Origin: Leucobacter aridicollis
Lineage (GTDB): Bacteria > Actinomycetota > Actinomycetes > Actinomycetales > Microbacteriaceae
Direction: 5' to 3'
Length of the DNA stretch: 64,000 bases
Assembly (NCBI RefSeq): GCF_024399335.1
Contig: NZ_CP075339.1
Location: forward strand, 930,001 to 994,000
Under the pieces are notes generated by a model that searched no databases, had not been told where the DNA came from, and saw only the letters and a program-made list of their open reading frames with translations. Positions 33,135 through 42,340 of the stretch are shown piece after piece. The position numbers were made by a program, and so were the translations under genes. Each line of letters opens with the position of its first letter. Position 1 is the first letter of the stretch.

Positions 33135-34919
33135 ATGACATCACTCACCGCGCAGTCCGCAACGACGATCGCGCCGCAAACAGCAGCCTGGAATCGCCAG
33201 CAGCCCTCGGGCATGCCTTCTCACCGCTACCGCGACGTGTTCTCGCGCGTCGACGTGCCGCTCGAATCACGCGAGTGGCCGACGAAGCGCCTGACTGAGG
33301 CCCCACTGTGGGTGCCGGTGGACCTGCGCGACGGGAACCAGGCGCTCGCCGAACCGATGGACCCCGAGCGCAAACGCCTCTTCTTCGAGCGAATGGTCGC
33401 CATGGGGTACAAGGAAATCGAGGTCGGTTACCCCTCGGCCTCACAGACCGACTTCGACTTCGTCAGGCTCATCGCTGAGACCGATATCGCGCCAGACGAC
33501 GTCACCATCGTCGTCTTCACCGCAGCGAGGCGTGATCTCATTGAGCGCACAGTTGAATCGATCGCGGGCATCTCGAACCCCGTCGTGATTCACATGTACA
33601 CAGCAACCGCGCCCATGTGGCGCGACGCCGTGCTCGGTCACAGTCGCGAGGCCCTGAAGGAGCTGATACTCGCGGGCGGCCGCGACATGCTCGAACTGGC
33701 CGGAGATATGCCCGGCGTCCGATTCCAATTCAGCCCCGAAGTGTTTAACCTCACCGAGCCCGACTACGTACTCGAGGTGTGCGACGCAATCACCGAGCTA
33801 TGGGATGCCCGGCCCGAGCGGCCCGTGATCCTCAACCTGCCGGCGACAGTCGAAATCGCGACCCCGAATGTCTACGCCGATCAGATCGAGTACATGCACA
33901 CCCACCTCGCCAGGCGCGACGGCGTGATCCTCTCGGTGCACCCGCACAACGACCGCGGAACGGGCATTGCGTGCGCGGAACTCGCCGTGCTCGCGGGTGC
34001 GCAGCGCGTGGAGGGATGCATCTTCGGGAACGGCGAGCGAACGGGCAACGTCGACATCGCAACGCTCGCCCTGAACCTGCACGCGCAGGGCATCGATCCG
34101 AAGATCGACTTCTCAGACATCGACGCGATCCGGCGAACCGTCGAACACTGCAACCGGATTGAAGTGCACCCGCGGCATCCCTACGTCGGTGACCTCGTGC
34201 ACACCGCGTTCAGCGGTACCCACCAAGACGCGATCAAAAAGGGGTTCGCTGAGCATCGCGCACGGGCGGCTGCGCTCGGGGAGCCTGAGGCCGAGCTCGA
34301 ATGGCGAGTACCGTACCTGCCGATCGACCCAGCCGATATCGGGCGAAACTACGACGCCGTGATCCGGGTGAACTCGCAATCGGGCAAGGGCGGGATCGCG
34401 TACCTCCTCGAGAGCAGCTACGGGATCACGTTGCCGCGGCGCCTGCAGATCGACCTCGCCAAGCGAGTACAACACCACAGCGACGAGAGCGGCGCGGAGG
34501 TGACCGCAGCCGAGATCCTGGCGATCTTCACCGAGGCCTACTGCGCGCCGGCGCAGGCGTCCGTGGGCGCCGGCGACGCGGTGAGGCCCGTGCCGAGGCT
34601 TGCGGCGTTTGAGACCACGGGCGACGCGGGGGAGGAGCGCACGGTGGTCGTGCTGCGTTCCGCCGCCGGCGCAGAGGCGGTGACTGAACACTTCAGGGTT
34701 GGGCCAGTCGAGGCGCTCACCGCCGCGCTTGCAGATATCGGCATCGACCTCGACGTGCTCGAACTGCATCAAAACAGCATCGGTGCTGGCAACTCGAGCG
34801 AGGCGATCACCCTCATCGAATTCAGGCACGCCGGTGGGACAGCGTGGGCCGCAGGCCGAGATCGTTCGACGCTCAGGGCGACGCTCGCTGCGGTGATGGC
34901 GGCAGCTTCCCGCGCCTGA
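33135..34919 (+). CDS. leuA: 2-isopropylmalate synthase
   Basis: Condenses acetyl-CoA with 2-oxoisovalerate, the first committed step of leucine synthesis. 594 residues, the long actinobacterial form. The catalytic barrel starts [19 protein letters not shown], metal ligands are in [14 protein letters not shown], and [15 protein letters not shown] is the second signature. The LeuA dimer (leucine-sensing) domain covers about 465-590. ATG at 33135 follows AGGAAA; a longer frame upstream is the leader region and not coding for LeuA. Expression is likely set by the leader peptide and feedback by leucine. Confidence 0.96.
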   Translation: MTSLTAQSATTIAPQTAAWNRQQPSGMPSHRYRDVFSRVDVPLESREWPTKRLTEAPLWVPVDLRDGNQALAEPMDPERKRLFFERMVAMGYKEIEVGYPSASQTDFDFVRLIAETDIAPDDVTIVVFTAARRDLIERTVESIAGISNPVVIHMYTATAPMWRDAVLGHSREALKELILAGGRDMLELAGDMPGVRFQFSPEVFNLTEPDYVLEVCDAITELWDARPERPVILNLPATVEIATPNVYADQIEYMHTHLARRDGVILSVHPHNDRGTGIACAELAVLAGAQRVEGCIFGNGERTGNVDIATLALNLHAQGIDPKIDFSDIDAIRRTVEHCNRIEVHPRHPYVGDLVHTAFSGTHQDAIKKGFAEHRARAAALGEPEAELEWRVPYLPIDPADIGRNYDAVIRVNSQSGKGGIAYLLESSYGITLPRRLQIDLAKRVQHHSDESGAEVTAAEILAIFTEAYCAPAQASVGAGDAVRPVPRLAAFETTGDAGEERTVVVLRSAAGAEAVTEHFRVGPVEALTAALADIGIDLDVLELHQNSIGAGNSSEAITLIEFRHAGGTAWAAGRDRSTLRATLAAVMAAASRA

Positions 34920-34926
34920 GGAAAGG

Positions 34927-34965
34927 CCCTGTCCGCGCAGGCGTGCGTCGTCGGCGCGGACAGGG
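34927..34965 (+). terminator. Terminator of leuA
   Basis: Perfect 12-bp stem CCCTGTCCGCGC (34927-34938) and GCGCGGACAGGG (34954-34965), 15-base loop, starting 8 bp past the stop codon. Confidence 0.7.
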
Positions 34966-35040
34966 GAATGCGGGTTGCGGCAGTCGCAACCCGCCCCGCG
35001 TAACATGGCGTGTAACACCCGACGACGAAGTGGAGACGCT

Positions 35041-35946
35041 ATGAGCGAGACCAGCAGGATTGTGCTTGGGATGATGCGGATCGAGAACTTGAGCGCAGGC
35101 GAGATCCGGGAACTCTACACAGCCGCGCGCGAGGCGGGGGTGACGCTCTTCGATCACGCTGACATCTACGGCGGCGGCGAGCACGGCTGCGAACGCCGCT
35201 TCTCTGAGGCGCTGCAGTTGAGCTCTGCAGAGCGGGAGCAGATCGAGCTTCAAACGAAGTGTGGCATCAGACCGGGTGGGCGCGGCTTCGACTTCTCGGC
35301 CGACTACATTGTGCGCAGGGCCGAGGAATCGCTTGCAGCGCTTGGCACCGACTACCTCGACGTGCTCATGCTGCACCGGCCTGACACGCTCGTCGAGCCA
35401 GAGGAGGTCGCGTCGGCGTTCTCGCAGCTTGAGGCCGCGGGCAAAGTGCGCTCGTTTGGGGTGTCGAATCACACGTCGCAGCAGATTGAACTGCTGAAAA
35501 CCGCGGTGACCCAGCCGATCGCTGTGAACCAGGTGCAGTTCGGGCTCGGTCACGCCGCGCTCGTTGCGCAGGGCATCGCAGCCAATATGGAGGGGCTGAA
35601 GCAGTCGGCAGTGCGCGACGGCGGCCTGCTTGAATACGCGCGCATTCACGGCATCACCCTTGAAGCGTGGTCGCCGTTCCAGCGTGGGTTCTTCTCGGGG
35701 TCGATTTTTGAGCAGGGCGGGCTCCGGGAACTCCAGGCGGTGCTCGCCCGCATTGCCGCAGAACGCCAGACGACGCCAACTGCGATCGCAACGGCGTGGA
35801 TTACCCGTCACCCGGCGCGCATGCGCGTCGTGCTCGGGACGACGAAGGCAAGCCGCGTCGCGGAGGCAGTCGCAGGCGCGGGCATCGTGCTCAGCCGGGC
35901 CGAGTGGTACGAGCTGTTCGTCGCGGCGGGCTACGAGGTGCCCTAA
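35041..35946 (+). CDS. Aldo/keto reductase (YdhF-like)
   Basis: 301-residue NADPH-dependent carbonyl reductase with a TIM barrel. Catalytic tetrad Asp38, Tyr43, Lys73 and His112 sits in FDHADIYGGGEHG, LQTKCG and DVLMLHRPD. The C-terminal cofactor pocket VVLGTTKASRVAEAV is present. Start at 35041 with GTGGAG upstream; an in-frame extension to 34975 lacks a ribosome site. A single gene 121 bp after leuA with a terminator between them. Substrate unknown. Confidence 0.9.
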   Translation: MSETSRIVLGMMRIENLSAGEIRELYTAAREAGVTLFDHADIYGGGEHGCERRFSEALQLSSAEREQIELQTKCGIRPGGRGFDFSADYIVRRAEESLAALGTDYLDVLMLHRPDTLVEPEEVASAFSQLEAAGKVRSFGVSNHTSQQIELLKTAVTQPIAVNQVQFGLGHAALVAQGIAANMEGLKQSAVRDGGLLEYARIHGITLEAWSPFQRGFFSGSIFEQGGLRELQAVLARIAAERQTTPTAIATAWITRHPARMRVVLGTTKASRVAEAVAGAGIVLSRAEWYELFVAAGYEVP

Positions 35947-36030
35947 CGGTGACGCTCGACGAAGCCGGGTAAACTGCTTGCCTTACGGCAGCACACGACG
36001 CCGCATCCGCACGACCTGAGGGAGCCCCAC

Positions 36031-36534
36031 ATGACCGCCGAACGCGAAGTACTCACCTGGGACGGATTCGGGGCAGCGACCCGTGAACTTTCGCGCCAGG
36101 TTGTCGCCGACGATTTCATCCCCGAGGTCGTTGTCGCGATCGCCAGGGGCGGGCTGCTGCCGGCTGGCGCGATCGCGTACGGCCTCGGGGCGAAAAACTG
36201 CGGCGCGCTGAACGTCGAGTTCTACACGGGAATTGGCACAGTGCTCGACAACCCTGAGGTGCTGCCACCCGAACTCGATATGGGCTATCTCAAGGGCCGC
36301 CGCGTGCTTCTCGTAGACGACGTTGCTGACTCGGGCCGCACGCTGAAGCTCGCGGTCGAGCTGCTCGTTGCTGAGGGCGCCGACGTGCGTTCGGTCACGA
36401 TCTACACAAAGCCGTCAACGGTCATCGCACCCGACTATGCGTGGAAGGCAACCGACAAGTGGATCGACTTCCCGTGGTCGGCTGATGGCTCGGTCATCGA
36501 GGAAGACGCGAACGCCGCCGAGCGGAGCGCATAG
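36031..36534 (+). CDS. Phosphoribosyltransferase (purine/xanthine type)
   Basis: 167-residue type I phosphoribosyltransferase, which joins a base to PRPP. The PRPP loop VLLVDDVADSGRT is at 92-104. The N-terminal VVAIARGGLLPAGAIAYGLG and C-terminal KATDKWIDFPWS motif, typical of xanthine/guanine enzymes that stack on the base, are clear. A GAGGGAG site precedes the ATG, and TAAACT (35970-35975) is a likely -10 giving a 5' UTR of about 50 bases. Convergent with the PucR gene 11 bp away. Confidence 0.88.
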   Translation: MTAEREVLTWDGFGAATRELSRQVVADDFIPEVVVAIARGGLLPAGAIAYGLGAKNCGALNVEFYTGIGTVLDNPEVLPPELDMGYLKGRRVLLVDDVADSGRTLKLAVELLVAEGADVRSVTIYTKPSTVIAPDYAWKATDKWIDFPWSADGSVIEEDANAAERSA

Positions 36535-36545
36535 CGCGCAGCGCG

Positions 36546-38015
36546 TTACAGCAGCTCGTCGGCGCGCAGCGCGAACCAGAGCTCCGCGCGGTCGGCGGCG
36601 CTTGAAAGCGATCTCCCCGTGAGCCGTTCGATGCGTGTGACCCTGTCGCGAAGCGTGTTGCGGTGAATGCCGAGGGCTGCGGCTGCGGGTCCACGCTGGC
36701 CGTCTGACTCGAAGAGCGCGTCGAGCGTCTCGCAGAGGAGCTCGCGGTCTGCCTCGGGAGATGCGTCGCCACCGGCTCCCGCTGCCGAAAGCGGCCCGAG
36801 CACCTCACGGCTGAGTCCCGCCGCGGCGGGTTTCCCTGCGGCCCCCAGGCTGAGTACTGCCTCGAGGAATGGGGCGTCACGGTCGACCCGGATGACCTGC
36901 GCGCGCCGGGGTTCTGCGTAGAGCGCTGCGCGGCCGGGGAGGTCGCTGATGCGCGATGCCGCGGAGCGCGCGCTCACGGGGACGCTGCCGCTGTCGACTT
37001 CCCGTCCGACGACGAGGTCGAGCCCGTGCTGCACCGTGCGTGTGATCGCTGGATCGGGGTGCGCGCCGTCGACGATCTGCCACGCTTGCGCGAGCCCGCC
37101 AGGCAGCTCTTCGGTTGAGGTGATGAGCCTGTCGAGGCCCAGGCGGGGTTCGGTGCGCCAGGCTGAGATGTCTTCTGGGGATCCCTGCACCGCGACGGCA
37201 CGCAGCGTCGTGGGCATCACGAGCCCGGGGGAGAGCACTTCGGCGGTTTCGGCGGGGAACTCACCACTCAGGATCTTGCCCGTGAGTAGCTCCCAACGCT
37301 CACGTTCGGCGCGGTCTGTCGCTCGATCGCTGCGCACGCTGAACCCAAGTGCCATCGCGCCCGCGGCGATCACTGAGCTGCCCTCGGGCGTGAGGGGCCC
37401 GGATCCTGCGATGGCGAGCCTGAGGTTTCCCTCGGTGTCGAGTGCGACGAGTTCGGCGCCGTCTGGATGGAATCCTTGCGTGCTTGCGAGCACCCGGTCG
37501 GCACCGGCGATGAGCGCAAGCTGTCGGCCGGTTGCCTGCGAGATACTTGCGAGCACCTCCGCCGGATCTTGCGCTCCCCGCGCGCTGTCGAGGAGGCGCA
37601 GCTGCACTTGCAGCGCCGAGCGGGCGGCACGCAGCTCGTCGGAGCGCATGAGGCCGGCGACAGCCTTGGTTACGGCAATGAACGGCACTGGCAGCGGGAT
37701 CTCGAACAGGGCGACACGGTAGGTGCTCGCCGCGCGGAGCAGGGGCGTGGGCACTGTCTCGTGGTTAACGCCAACACCGAAGCCGATGGCGGCGATGCGG
37801 GCACGACTGAGGCCCGCGACGAAGTCGAGCCAGCCTGGATCGTCGGCACCGAGGGAGAGGCCAGTCGTCATGATGATCTCGCCACCCTCGAGGTAGTCGC
37901 TGAGCGTCAGCAGCTCGGTGATTGAGGCCCAGCTGAGCTCGGGGTCTCCCTGCCCCGCCTGCAGCAGCGTGAGGCCGAGATCGGGCAATTCGAGCAGTTG
38001 GGAGAGCGTCGCCAT
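36546..38015 (-). CDS. PucR-family transcriptional regulator
   Basis: 489 residues from the ATG at 38015 (a further ATG at 38045 is possible). The N-terminal PucR domain spans about 1-120 (LLTLSDYLEGGEIIMTTGLSLG). A GGDEF-like central segment is followed by the C-terminal PucR helix-turn-helix (LCETLDALFESDGQRGPAAAALGIHRNTLRDRVTRIERL, named by its ends) at about 430-485. Family members respond to purine or amino-acid metabolites. Divergent by 83 bp from the CoA-transferase/acyl-CoA dehydrogenase genes, which are its likely targets. Confidence 0.88.
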   Translation of the reverse strand: MATLSQLLELPDLGLTLLQAGQGDPELSWASITELLTLSDYLEGGEIIMTTGLSLGADDPGWLDFVAGLSRARIAAIGFGVGVNHETVPTPLLRAASTYRVALFEIPLPVPFIAVTKAVAGLMRSDELRAARSALQVQLRLLDSARGAQDPAEVLASISQATGRQLALIAGADRVLASTQGFHPDGAELVALDTEGNLRLAIAGSGPLTPEGSSVIAAGAMALGFSVRSDRATDRAERERWELLTGKILSGEFPAETAEVLSPGLVMPTTLRAVAVQGSPEDISAWRTEPRLGLDRLITSTEELPGGLAQAWQIVDGAHPDPAITRTVQHGLDLVVGREVDSGSVPVSARSAASRISDLPGRAALYAEPRRAQVIRVDRDAPFLEAVLSLGAAGKPAAAGLSREVLGPLSAAGAGGDASPEADRELLCETLDALFESDGQRGPAAAALGIHRNTLRDRVTRIERLTGRSLSSAADRAELWFALRADELL

Positions 38016-38086
38016 GGTGTCATTCTCGCACAGTATCGAATGCAAGGAGTGTGCAGGTTTTGCCCCATGGGGTCTGGCGATTCACC

Positions 38087-38092
38087 TACAGT
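38087..38092 (+). promoter_or_regulatory. -10 element of the CoA-transferase gene
   Basis: TACAGT at 38087-38092, six bases before the ATG at 38099. No Shine-Dalgarno: leaderless start likely. Same hexamer and spacing as the leuA leader promoter. Confidence 0.5.
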
Positions 38093-38098
38093 TGAAGT

Positions 38099-39271
38099 AT
38101 GACAACCTCAGGTCCGCTCGCCGGCATTCGAGTCGCAGACTTCTCTCGAGTGCTCGCGGGCCCGCACGCAACGATGCTGTTGGCTGATTTTGGTGCAGAC
38201 GTCATCAAGATCGAGAGCCCCGAGGGCGATGGCACCAGGCAGTGGTCCCCGCCAACAAACGCGATTGGGCAGAGCACCTACTTCGCGGGGGTCAACCGTG
38301 GCAAGCGCTCGGTCGTCTGCGACCTTCGCAGTGAGGAAGGCATCGCGCTCGCGACCGAGCTCGCGACGACGGCCGACGTCGTTATCGAGAACTTCAAGCC
38401 AGGCACGATGGACAAGTTCGGGCTGAGCTACGAGGCGCTCGCCGCAGCCAATCCTGGCGTCGTGTACTGCTCGATCTCGGGCTTCGGCGACGCCGAGGGG
38501 CGCGATCTGCCCGGCTACGACCTGCTCGTGCAGGCCGTCGGAGGGCTCATGAGCATCACTGGTCAGGCCGACGATGCTGGCGGTGAGCCGACAAAGGTTG
38601 GCGTCGCGCTCGTTGACATTCTCACTGGCCTCAACGCGGTTATCGGTATTCAGGCCGCGCTCCGCGCCCGCGACTCGGAGGGCGGCACTGGCCGCGGCCA
38701 GCACGTCAAGGTGACGCTCCTTGGATCGCTGCTGTCGGCCCTCGCGAATCAGGCCTCATCGACACTTGAGACCGGGGCGTCGCCTCAGCGGATGGGCAAC
38801 GCCCACCCCTCGATCGCGCCCTACGAGACGTTTCACGCCGCCGATCAATCCGTCGCGCTCGCCGTGGGCACTGACGGTCAGTTTGCAAGGCTCTGCGAGG
38901 TGCTCGGCGTTCCGGGGCTCGCGACCGACGAGCGGTTTGCAAACAATCCCGCCAGGGTTGCGAACCGTGTCGCGCTGCGCGCAGCCCTTGAAGATCGGCT
39001 TCGCTCGCGCAACGCAGATGAGTGGATTACTGCGTTCACCGCGGCGAACATTCCTGCGGGCCGGGTGAATACGATTGCGCAGGCGATCGAGCTCGCAGAG
39101 TCCCTCGGCCTGAACACCGTTGCCGAGACAACTGGCGTCGCGCCAGATGGCACGGAGCATACTCTTCGCTCCATCGCTGCACCCATCCACTTCTCAGAGA
39201 CGCCAGCTCGCTATACCTCGCCACCTCCCGGGGTCGGCGAACACCAGGGCGCGACCTGGCTCTCACGCTAA
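38099..39271 (+). CDS. CaiB/BaiF family CoA-transferase (class III)
   Basis: 390 residues. Transfers CoA between an acyl-CoA and a free acid through an enzyme aspartyl thioester. Catalytic Asp141 sits in GYDLLVQAVGGL, and the N-terminal signature is VADFSRVLAGPHATMLLADFGADVIKIE with later NFKPGTMDKFGLSY. A glutaryl-CoA-dehydrogenase-like gene follows 33 bp downstream, suggesting it makes glutaryl-CoA or a similar short dicarboxyl-CoA (inference from context; the family covers many acids). Confidence 0.88.
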   Translation: MTTSGPLAGIRVADFSRVLAGPHATMLLADFGADVIKIESPEGDGTRQWSPPTNAIGQSTYFAGVNRGKRSVVCDLRSEEGIALATELATTADVVIENFKPGTMDKFGLSYEALAAANPGVVYCSISGFGDAEGRDLPGYDLLVQAVGGLMSITGQADDAGGEPTKVGVALVDILTGLNAVIGIQAALRARDSEGGTGRGQHVKVTLLGSLLSALANQASSTLETGASPQRMGNAHPSIAPYETFHAADQSVALAVGTDGQFARLCEVLGVPGLATDERFANNPARVANRVALRAALEDRLRSRNADEWITAFTAANIPAGRVNTIAQAIELAESLGLNTVAETTGVAPDGTEHTLRSIAAPIHFSETPARYTSPPPGVGEHQGATWLSR

Positions 39272-39304
39272 TTTCTGCTGCACCCCCACGAACAAAGGAA
39301 ACTC

Positions 39305-40468
39305 ATGACAACCACGATTGACCAGCTGTTCAACGTCGCCGACTTCGTTACCGAAGAAGAGCGCGAGTGGCAGCTCAAGGCCCGCGAATTCGCACAGACT
39401 AAGATCAATCCGATCATCGACCAGGCGTTCGAGGATCGCAGGCTCCCCGTCGAACTGCTACCCGAGGTCGGCGAGTTCGGCGCGTTCGGCATGTACATGA
39501 ACGGCTACGGCCTTCGTGGGGCGTCGTCCGTTGCATACGGTCTCGTAGCGATGGAGTTTGAGGCCGCTGACTCAGGTTTTCGCACCGCACTTTCGGTGCA
39601 GGGTTCGCTCGCGATGGGCGCCATCTACAAGTTCGGCTCGGAAGAGCAGAAGCAGCGCTGGCTCCCGGCGATGGGCCGCGGCGAGGCTGTCGGCTTCTTC
39701 GGTCTGACCGAGCCGCAGGGCGGCTCCGACCCCAACACGATGCTCACCCAGGCCCGCCGCGACGGCGACCAGTGGGTGCTCAACGGCAAAAAGCGTTGGA
39801 TCGGCCTCGCAACGATCGCACAGGTCGGCGTGATCTGGGCGAAGGACGAGGAGGGCGTCGTGCGCGGATTCGTCGTGCCGACCGAGACCGAGGGTTTCAA
39901 GGCGACCGCGATCGAGAACAAGCTGTCGATGCGCGCGTCGCTGCAGACTGAGATCGAGCTCACCGATGTGCGCCTGCCTGCAGACGCGATCCTTCCTGGA
40001 GCCAAGGGGCTGTCGGCGCCATTCAAGTGCCTGAACGAGGCTCGCTACGGTATTGCCTGGGGCGTCATGGGTGCTGCCCGCTCGTGCCTCGAAGCAGCAG
40101 TTGAGCGTTCGCAGACGCGCGAGGTGTTTGGTGCTCCGATCGGCTCGAAGCAGATCATCCAGGCGCAGCTCGCCGACATGTTCGTTGAGTACGAAAAGGG
40201 CATGCTGCTCGCGCTGCACCTCGGCCGTCTGAAGGATGCAGGGACGCTCACCTACGGGCAGATCTCCGTTGGTAAGCTGAACAACGTTCGCGAGGCCATC
40301 AAGATTGCGGGCCAGTGCCGCTCGATCCTCGGTGGCGATGGCATCACCTCGGATTTCCCGGTGATGCGCCACATGGCAAACCTCGAGTCGGTGCGCACCT
40401 ACGAGGGCACCGATGAGGTACACCAGCTTGTCATCGGGCGTGAGCTGACAGGTATCGCTGCGTTCTAG
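39305..40468 (+). CDS. Acyl-CoA dehydrogenase, glutaryl-CoA dehydrogenase-like
   Basis: 387-residue FAD enzyme that introduces a double bond in an acyl-CoA; the glutaryl-CoA type also decarboxylates to crotonyl-CoA. Family marks: GFFGLTEPQGGSDPNTMLTQA, KRWIGLATIAQVGVIWAKDE, CLNEARYGIAWGVMGAA and the catalytic Glu367 in YEGTDEVHQLVIGREL, close to the end as in that group. CDS starts with AAGGAAA before the ATG. Together with the CoA-transferase this could be a glutarate pathway. A perfect hairpin terminator follows. Confidence 0.9.
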   Translation: MTTTIDQLFNVADFVTEEEREWQLKAREFAQTKINPIIDQAFEDRRLPVELLPEVGEFGAFGMYMNGYGLRGASSVAYGLVAMEFEAADSGFRTALSVQGSLAMGAIYKFGSEEQKQRWLPAMGRGEAVGFFGLTEPQGGSDPNTMLTQARRDGDQWVLNGKKRWIGLATIAQVGVIWAKDEEGVVRGFVVPTETEGFKATAIENKLSMRASLQTEIELTDVRLPADAILPGAKGLSAPFKCLNEARYGIAWGVMGAARSCLEAAVERSQTREVFGAPIGSKQIIQAQLADMFVEYEKGMLLALHLGRLKDAGTLTYGQISVGKLNNVREAIKIAGQCRSILGGDGITSDFPVMRHMANLESVRTYEGTDEVHQLVIGRELTGIAAF

Positions 40469-40481
40469 TCTGACGCTGCAG

Positions 40482-40522
40482 GCGCCCGTCGCCCCTCGGG
40501 GGCGACGGGCGCTGTGCGTTTT
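40482..40522 (+). terminator. Strong terminator of the acyl-CoA dehydrogenase gene
   Basis: Perfect 14-bp stem GCGCCCGTCGCCCC (40482-40495) and GGGGCGACGGGCGC (40499-40512), three-base loop, followed by TGTGCGTTTT. The remaining 40523-40686 shows no gene. Confidence 0.82.
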
Positions 40523-40686
40523 CGTGTCGAGGTACCCGGCATTGGCGCTGTGGCGGGGGAAAGTCGATCGTTGCTACTGGGATCGACGGTTCCAATGCCC
40601 ACAGCTTCCCGGGGCTGCATGCGAAGTGCAGATCACATTGCGTGTGCTGGGGGCTTGGCACTGGGGGCCGGTGGGGTGGCAGGCCC

Positions 40687-41829
40687 CTACTTCACGAGAC
40701 CGGAGTCGATGAAGCGATCGTCGCCGGCGCGCGGCTCGACCCGGCCGTCAGTATTGTTGCTCAGCAGCCAGAGCTTGCCGTCGGGAGAGACGGTGACGTC
40801 GCGGATGCGGCCGTACTCCTCCACGAAGTGATCGGAGCCTGTCGTCAGGTCTGAGAGCGGCACCGTTCGCACGCGCTGGCCGCGGAGGTTCGCGATGTAG
40901 ATTGTGTCGCTCGTGATGGCGATGCCGCTCGGGCTCGCCTCGGCGGGTGTCCACTGTTGCACGGGGTCGACATAGCGGTCGTCACCAGCGATGCCTTCGA
41001 CCTCGGGCCAACCATAGTTCGAGCCGGCGGTGATGACGTTGAGCTCGTCCCAGGTGTCTTGCCCGAACTCGCTTGAGTACATTGTGCCGTCAGCCGCCCA
41101 GGCGATTCCCTGCGGGTTGCGGTGGCCGGAGGTGTAGACGGGCGAGCCCTCGAATGGATTGTCGTCGGGTACGCCGCCGTCTGGCGTGAGTCGAAGGATC
41201 TTGCCAGCGAGGCTGTCGAGGTCTTGCGACAGCCACGGTTGCGAGGCATCGCCGACGGTGACGTAGAGCATTCCGTCCGGGCCAAACGCGATCCTGCCGC
41301 CGTTGTGCGACGTGGCGCTCGGGAGGCCCTCGACGATGGGCGTCGCCTCGCCGATCGCGAGCGAGCCTGGAGTCCCTGTGAGCGGGAATCGCTGCACGCG
41401 GTTGCCAGAGCTCGCTGTCGAGTACGCGTACAGAAACTCAGGCTGGGTGCCCTCAGGTGCTGGCGACACCGCGATGCCAAGGAAGCCGCCCTCGCCGCCA
41501 TGCACGACGCCGGGGATTGTGGCGATTTCGCGGCTGGCCCCGTCCTCGGTGAGCTCGATGAGCTTGCCAGAGTCGCGCTCACTCACGAGCGCCGAGTTCT
41601 CGACGTAGGCGATCGACCACGGTGCGGCGAGGCCGGTCGTCGACTGTCGCGGGCCGAGTGGCTCGCTCGGCTCCTCAGTCGGGGGTGTAGTCGTCGGCGC
41701 GGGGCTCGGTGACTCCGGAGGCTCCGCTGGCTGCTCGGCGGCGCATCCGGCGAGGCTGAGTAGCGCAGCGATGGCACCGGCGGTCAGTGCGACGGCTGCG
41801 GAGTTGCGCGAACGGGGCGAACGGTTCAT
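40687..41829 (-). CDS. PQQ-type sugar dehydrogenase lipoprotein (Glc/Sorbosone dehydrogenase family)
   Basis: 380 residues, start at ATG 41829 after GGGAGG. A lipoprotein signal peptide has the lipobox LAGC near residues 28-31, then a Pro/Thr-rich spacer. The rest is a soluble glucose dehydrogenase-like beta-propeller with HGGEGGFLGIAVSP, SATSHNGGRIAFGPDGMLYVTVGD, SGHRNPQGIAW and SEFGQDTWDELNVI. It should be anchored on the outer face of the membrane and oxidise sugars using PQQ if the cofactor is available. Stand-alone gene, divergent from the YtrA operon. Confidence 0.88.
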   Translation of the reverse strand: MNRSPRSRNSAAVALTAGAIAALLSLAGCAAEQPAEPPESPSPAPTTTPPTEEPSEPLGPRQSTTGLAAPWSIAYVENSALVSERDSGKLIELTEDGASREIATIPGVVHGGEGGFLGIAVSPAPEGTQPEFLYAYSTASSGNRVQRFPLTGTPGSLAIGEATPIVEGLPSATSHNGGRIAFGPDGMLYVTVGDASQPWLSQDLDSLAGKILRLTPDGGVPDDNPFEGSPVYTSGHRNPQGIAWAADGTMYSSEFGQDTWDELNVITAGSNYGWPEVEGIAGDDRYVDPVQQWTPAEASPSGIAITSDTIYIANLRGQRVRTVPLSDLTTGSDHFVEEYGRIRDVTVSPDGKLWLLSNNTDGRVEPRAGDDRFIDSGLVK

Positions 41830-41923
41830 GGAGACCTCCCACAACTCACGGTAGTTGATCTTGGTGAATCGAGCCACACATATTGTTCTAGCTCAAGTAG
41901 AGTTATTGGCGAAGGGAGCGCGC

Positions 41924-42340
41924 ATGCTGATTCGTATTGACGAGGCGAACGAACGCGCGATCTACGAGCAGATCGCCGACTCTATTCGCGCCGACATCGC
42001 CGCTGGAAAGCTTCGAGCCGGCACCGCGCTGCCCGCAGCGAAGCGGCTGGCCGACGCCTTGAATATCAACGTGCACACCGTGCTGCGGGCCTACCAGCAG
42101 CTGCGTGACGAACGGCTCGTTGACCTGCGGCGCGGTCGAGGCGCCGTCGTCACGTCACTCGCTAACACGCTCGTCGAGCTCTCTGGCGAGGTCCGCGAGC
42201 TCGTCGAGCGGGCCAGCCAGCTTGGGGTAAGCCAGGTCACCCTTGCCGCGCTCGTCGTGCACGCCGACCCCGATGGTGCGCCGCCGGCTGGCCGCGCACC
42301 GATTCCGCTGACGTTTTCACAGGAGCAGACCGCCGCATGA
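41924..42340 (+). CDS. YtrA-subfamily GntR regulator
   Basis: 138 residues: a short GntR winged helix (about 1-75: AIYEQIADSIRADIAAGKL, LPAAKRLADALNINVHTVLRAY, DLRRGRGAVVT) with only a brief helical dimerisation tail, which is the YtrA layout. ATG 41924 follows AAGGGAG. YtrA-type repressors usually control the operon they head, often induced by cell-wall antibiotics. The stop overlaps the next start (ATGA). Divergent from the sugar dehydrogenase gene by 94 bp. Confidence 0.88.
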   Translation: MLIRIDEANERAIYEQIADSIRADIAAGKLRAGTALPAAKRLADALNINVHTVLRAYQQLRDERLVDLRRGRGAVVTSLANTLVELSGEVRELVERASQLGVSQVTLAALVVHADPDGAPPAGRAPIPLTFSQEQTAA

